This document shows positions 61,409 to 64,000 of a stretch of 64,000 nucleotides of DNA, piece by piece (positions within the stretch are counted from its first letter, which is position 1; the number at the start of each line of letters is the position of its first letter). The stretch covers positions 13,923,821-13,987,820 of the forward strand of contig NC_050475.1 in assembly GCF_013373865.1 (NCBI RefSeq), written 5' to 3'. A program made the position numbers and the translations under genes. This DNA comes from Monomorium pharaonis (lineage: Eukaryota; Arthropoda; Insecta; Hymenoptera; Formicidae). The notes beneath the pieces are model-generated. The model was not told where the DNA came from. It searched no databases and saw only the letters and a program-made list of their open reading frames with translations.

Positions 61409-61887
61409 CCCATTAATGCCCATGGCTAAACCGGCGGAGGGATCAGAAAAGTAACTATTGGAAGCTTTATTTTAGGTTTAAAAAAAAAAAAACATTTTAG
61501 GCATAAAACAATTTTTTAATTTGTTTATAACAAAATTTGTTTAAACAAATGACAAAAATTGACTTTTTAAGAAAAATTAATAGCGTCATTCAATTGTACC
61601 GGAAAAGTTACATGAAAATTATGTATAACATTACTGCAGCAAAATAAAAAATATTTTTGGCAATGTCATACATGATTTCCATGTAATTTTTCCCGTACAA
61701 TCAAATAGCGCTATTAGTTTTTCTTTATTATTAAAAAAAAATCAATTTTCGTAATTTGTTTAAACAAATTTTATTATAAACAAATTAAAAAATTTTTTTA
61801 TGCCTAAAATTTTTTTTTACCTAAAATAAAGTTCCCATTAGTTACTTTTCTAATCCTCCCGCTAATCTAGCCATGGGCATTAATGGG
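61409..61887. mobile_element. piggyBac-type MITE with TTAA duplication, CCCATTAATGCCC ends
   Basis: 479 bp. Inverted arms of ~190 bp begin CCCATTAATGCCCATGGCTA and end TAGCCATGGGCATTAATGGG, flanked by TTAA at 61405-61408 and 61888-61891. CCC start and TTAA duplication are piggyBac hallmarks. The interior is A/T-rich without ORF. It lies ~20 bp from the PLE right repeat. Confidence 0.88.
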
Positions 61888-61891
61888 TTAA

Positions 61892-62908
61892 TTTAGTTAA
61901 AAAAATGTTAACTTATTTAACTTTGATAATCTATTTATAGATTTCAGTCTTTTTTATCTTGTTAACTCTTTAATTGCCGAATTAGGTTTTTTTCAGTTTT
62001 CAATTTATGCAATTTTCTTAAAACTTTGCATACATACGTTTTTTGGATCATTAATTCCGAATTTGAATTCAGATTTTGCAAATTCAATATAACGGATCTA
62101 ATATGACCGCCATCAGCTAGTAAATTAGTAAAAATCTGGATATTATTGCAGTAAATTCAGTTTTTAGATTCTGTTACATATCTAATATTGAATGATAAAG
62201 ATAATATCAAACTTAAATACAATATGACTGCCTACATGTATAATATTTTCAGCAATCTTCAATATTCATAAATTTCTATCTCAAAAATGATACACCTAAG
62301 TGAAAATCACAAAAGACCATTTATATTGTAAATTTTGTGTAAAATACGGTTATATTTTTTTAAACTTAAAATTTTCAGTTTTTAATATTTTCATCCACCA
62401 TGTTAGATCCGCTATTTTTAATTTTTCAGTTTTGACCTCAGATTAATAATCAACGATCTCAAAATCCTTTATAGCCGAAAATGGTCAAATTCAATATATT
62501 TTAGGAGAAATTGACTTTTTCGGAAAAAATTCGCTTTTACATTTAAATTGTTATAAATAATCACAAAGTGACAATTGAGTGACAAAAAACTTTGGAAACA
62601 TATAAATTAAGTATTTCTGTACCGGAAAAGTCAAACATCATCATTAGTATCCTAAAACATTTTTAAAATATAAAAATAAAAGGAAAACAAGTGAGAAGTA
62701 TACTTTCCATTTGCAATGAAAGAGTTAAGGTTTCTTGCCTTTAGCTGAGAACTTTACATTAATAACAGCAATACAGCCATAAGTGTTAGAAATAAGAACT
62801 ATAAAACGAGAAAGTGACGTGTTGACAATTCATTTTATTTTTGCGTATCATTTTGTTATTATTCATTTTGCGCTAGTGTTGTAACGTGTGACGTATTTGT
62901 GCGACTCT
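61892..62908. other. AT-rich stretch, no gene
   Basis: No ORF of note. AATATGACCGCCAT (62100) links to the dispersed repeat at 57560 and 57985. Confidence 0.5.
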
Positions 62909-62910
62909 TA

Positions 62911-64000
62911 TTAGGATGTTGAATAAGTTCTCGCTGTTTTTTCGTGAAAATTAATGCGTTATTTTAAAAAATCAGTAAAAAACCTGTCACTGAAAGTATT
63001 GTCCATCGCTAGCCACTACTTTTTCCCATTTTTCTGGCAGCATTTGAATTCCACGTCGGAAAAACGACACGTCTTTTGAAGCTATCCAAAAGTCGACCCA
63101 TTTTTTGGCATCTTCATAAGAATGGAAGTGCTGCTCAGCCAGGCCATGTGCCATCGATCGAAACAAGTGGTAGTTGGAAGGCGCAATGCCCGTTGAATAC
63201 GGCAGGGTAAGACTTTCCATTTAAGCGTTTCCAAGTAAGTTTTCATCGGTTTTGTAACATGTGGCCGAGGGTTGTGATGCTGCAAAATTACTTTGTCGTG
63301 TCTCTACTCGTATAGCGGCCGTTTTTCCAATGCCCGGCTCAAACGCATCAATTGTAGTCGGTAGCGATCTCCCATGATTTCATTCGGTTTGAGCAGCTCA
63401 TAATAAATTACACTTAGCTGACATCCTACCAAATGCAAAGCAGAAGCTTGGAACCATAGATATTCGGCTTTGCCGACGATGTTGATGCATGGCCGGTCTT
63501 ACACTACGATTTTCTACGTTTAGGGTTATCGTAGTGTATCCACTTTTCATCGCCAGTCACGATACGATGCAAGAATCCTTTCCTTTTCTGCCGTGGAAGT
63601 AGCTGTTCACACGTGAAAAGACGCCGATCGAAGTCTCTCGGCTTCAACTGGTATGACACCTTGCTTTTGAATCGTTCCTAATGCTTCCAAACGTTTTGAA
63701 ACTATTGTGTGATCAACTCCTAATGATTCTGCAAGTTCAGCTAGCGTCTGACATGAGTCTTCATGAAGTAATGCCTCCAATTCTTTGTCTTCAAACTTTT
63801 TCGGTGCCCCAGAGCGTTCTTTACCTTCCATATCAAAATCATTATTTTTGAAGCGTCTAAACCAATCTCTGCATGTTGTTTCCGACAGAGCATGGTCGCT
63901 GTAAGTCTCAACAAGAATTCTGTGTGCTTCAGCTGCAGATTTTTTTTGAATAAAGTAGTGAAGTAAAATTTCCCGCAAATACTCTTTTTTGACATGAAAT
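62911..64000 (-). mobile_element. mariner element, 3' end and most of transposase, runs past window end
   Basis: The left inverted terminus TTAGGATGTTGAATAAGTTC starts at 62911 after a TA (62909-62910), as expected for Tc1/mariner. The transposase reads on the minus strand. The right terminus lies outside the window. Confidence 0.9.
62984..63995 (-). pseudogene. mariner transposase, catalytic Asp residues lost
   Basis: ATG near 63995, then an early frameshift. The frame 63978-63607 gives REILLHYFIQKKSAAEAHRI, ETTCRDWFRRFKNNDFDMEG (helix-turn-helix region) and ELEALLHEDSCQTLAELAES, LGVDHTIVSKRLEALG (second DNA-binding part). After further breaks come HRIVTGDEKW (first catalytic Asp intact, ~63541-63575), LQHHNPRPHVTKPMKTYLE and IAPSNYHLFRSMAHGLAE, ending EKVVASDGQYFQ at 62987. 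In active mariners the second and third acidic residues sit in HDNA and in the APSDYHLF motif; here they are His and Asn. The protein is broken and inactive on two counts. Normal role is cut-and-paste transposition at TA. Confidence 0.9.

Overview
This looks like nuclear DNA of an insect, most likely a hymenopteran (ant-like). It is AT-rich with CpG-dense islands, has introns and poly(A) signals, and is packed with animal transposable elements. The organism call is inference from element types and one conserved exon, not a database match. There are no bacterial operons, no CRISPR and no prophage. Only two stretches look like host genes: the last coding exon of the peroxisome biogenesis factor Pex19 (18650-18865, + strand, ending in a CaaX box) and a glutamine-rich last exon of a probable transcriptional regulator (47571-48039, - strand).

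Layout. 1-1250 is a CpG-rich block. 1.3-10.5 kb is AT-rich and holds MITEs, a 2.4 kb foldback built from ~140-bp tandem units (4331-6706) and a 0.7 kb foldback (9838-10537). 10538-15993 is a minus-strand Ty3/gypsy retrotransposon: LTR, PBS, gag, protease, RT, RNase H and integrase. A composite MITE flanked by a TTA duplication interrupts its pol. 16-25 kb carries an unrecognised ORF, the Pex19 exon and several inverted-repeat elements, including a hAT-type MITE with a perfect 8-bp target duplication (21916-22477). 25.3-29.25 kb is a purine-rich APE-type LINE on the + strand, broken by a CpG-rich insertion and carrying substituted RT catalytic residues.

31-41 kb is the most unusual part, a nest of insertions. 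It holds a 72-bp satellite split by a 5'-truncated R1-like LINE (14-bp target duplication), four 16-bp minisatellite arrays with conserved borders, two copies of a repeat carrying a 5S rRNA-like segment (one split by a solo LTR), and a 1.5 kb TA-flanked element whose empty target site survives elsewhere in the window. 42-44 kb has CpG-rich LTR-like blocks. 45-54 kb has large palindromes, tRNA-derived SINE-like heads, a ~160-bp tandem family and a TTAA-flanked MITE. 54.4-55.4 kb is a Mag-like gypsy gag and LTR remnant. 55.57-56.05 kb is a LINE 3' end inside a (CT)n tract. 59.1-61.4 kb is a Penelope-like element with a MITE inserted in its RT motif, next to a TTAA-flanked MITE. 62911 to the window end is a mariner with lost catalytic residues.

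Nothing here works as a pathway. The logic is a chronology of nested transposition, with several insertion events dated relative to each other by target duplications and paralogous empty sites inside the window. The best candidates for something undescribed are the 5S-like repeats, the bordered 16-bp minisatellites and the tandem-unit foldback.
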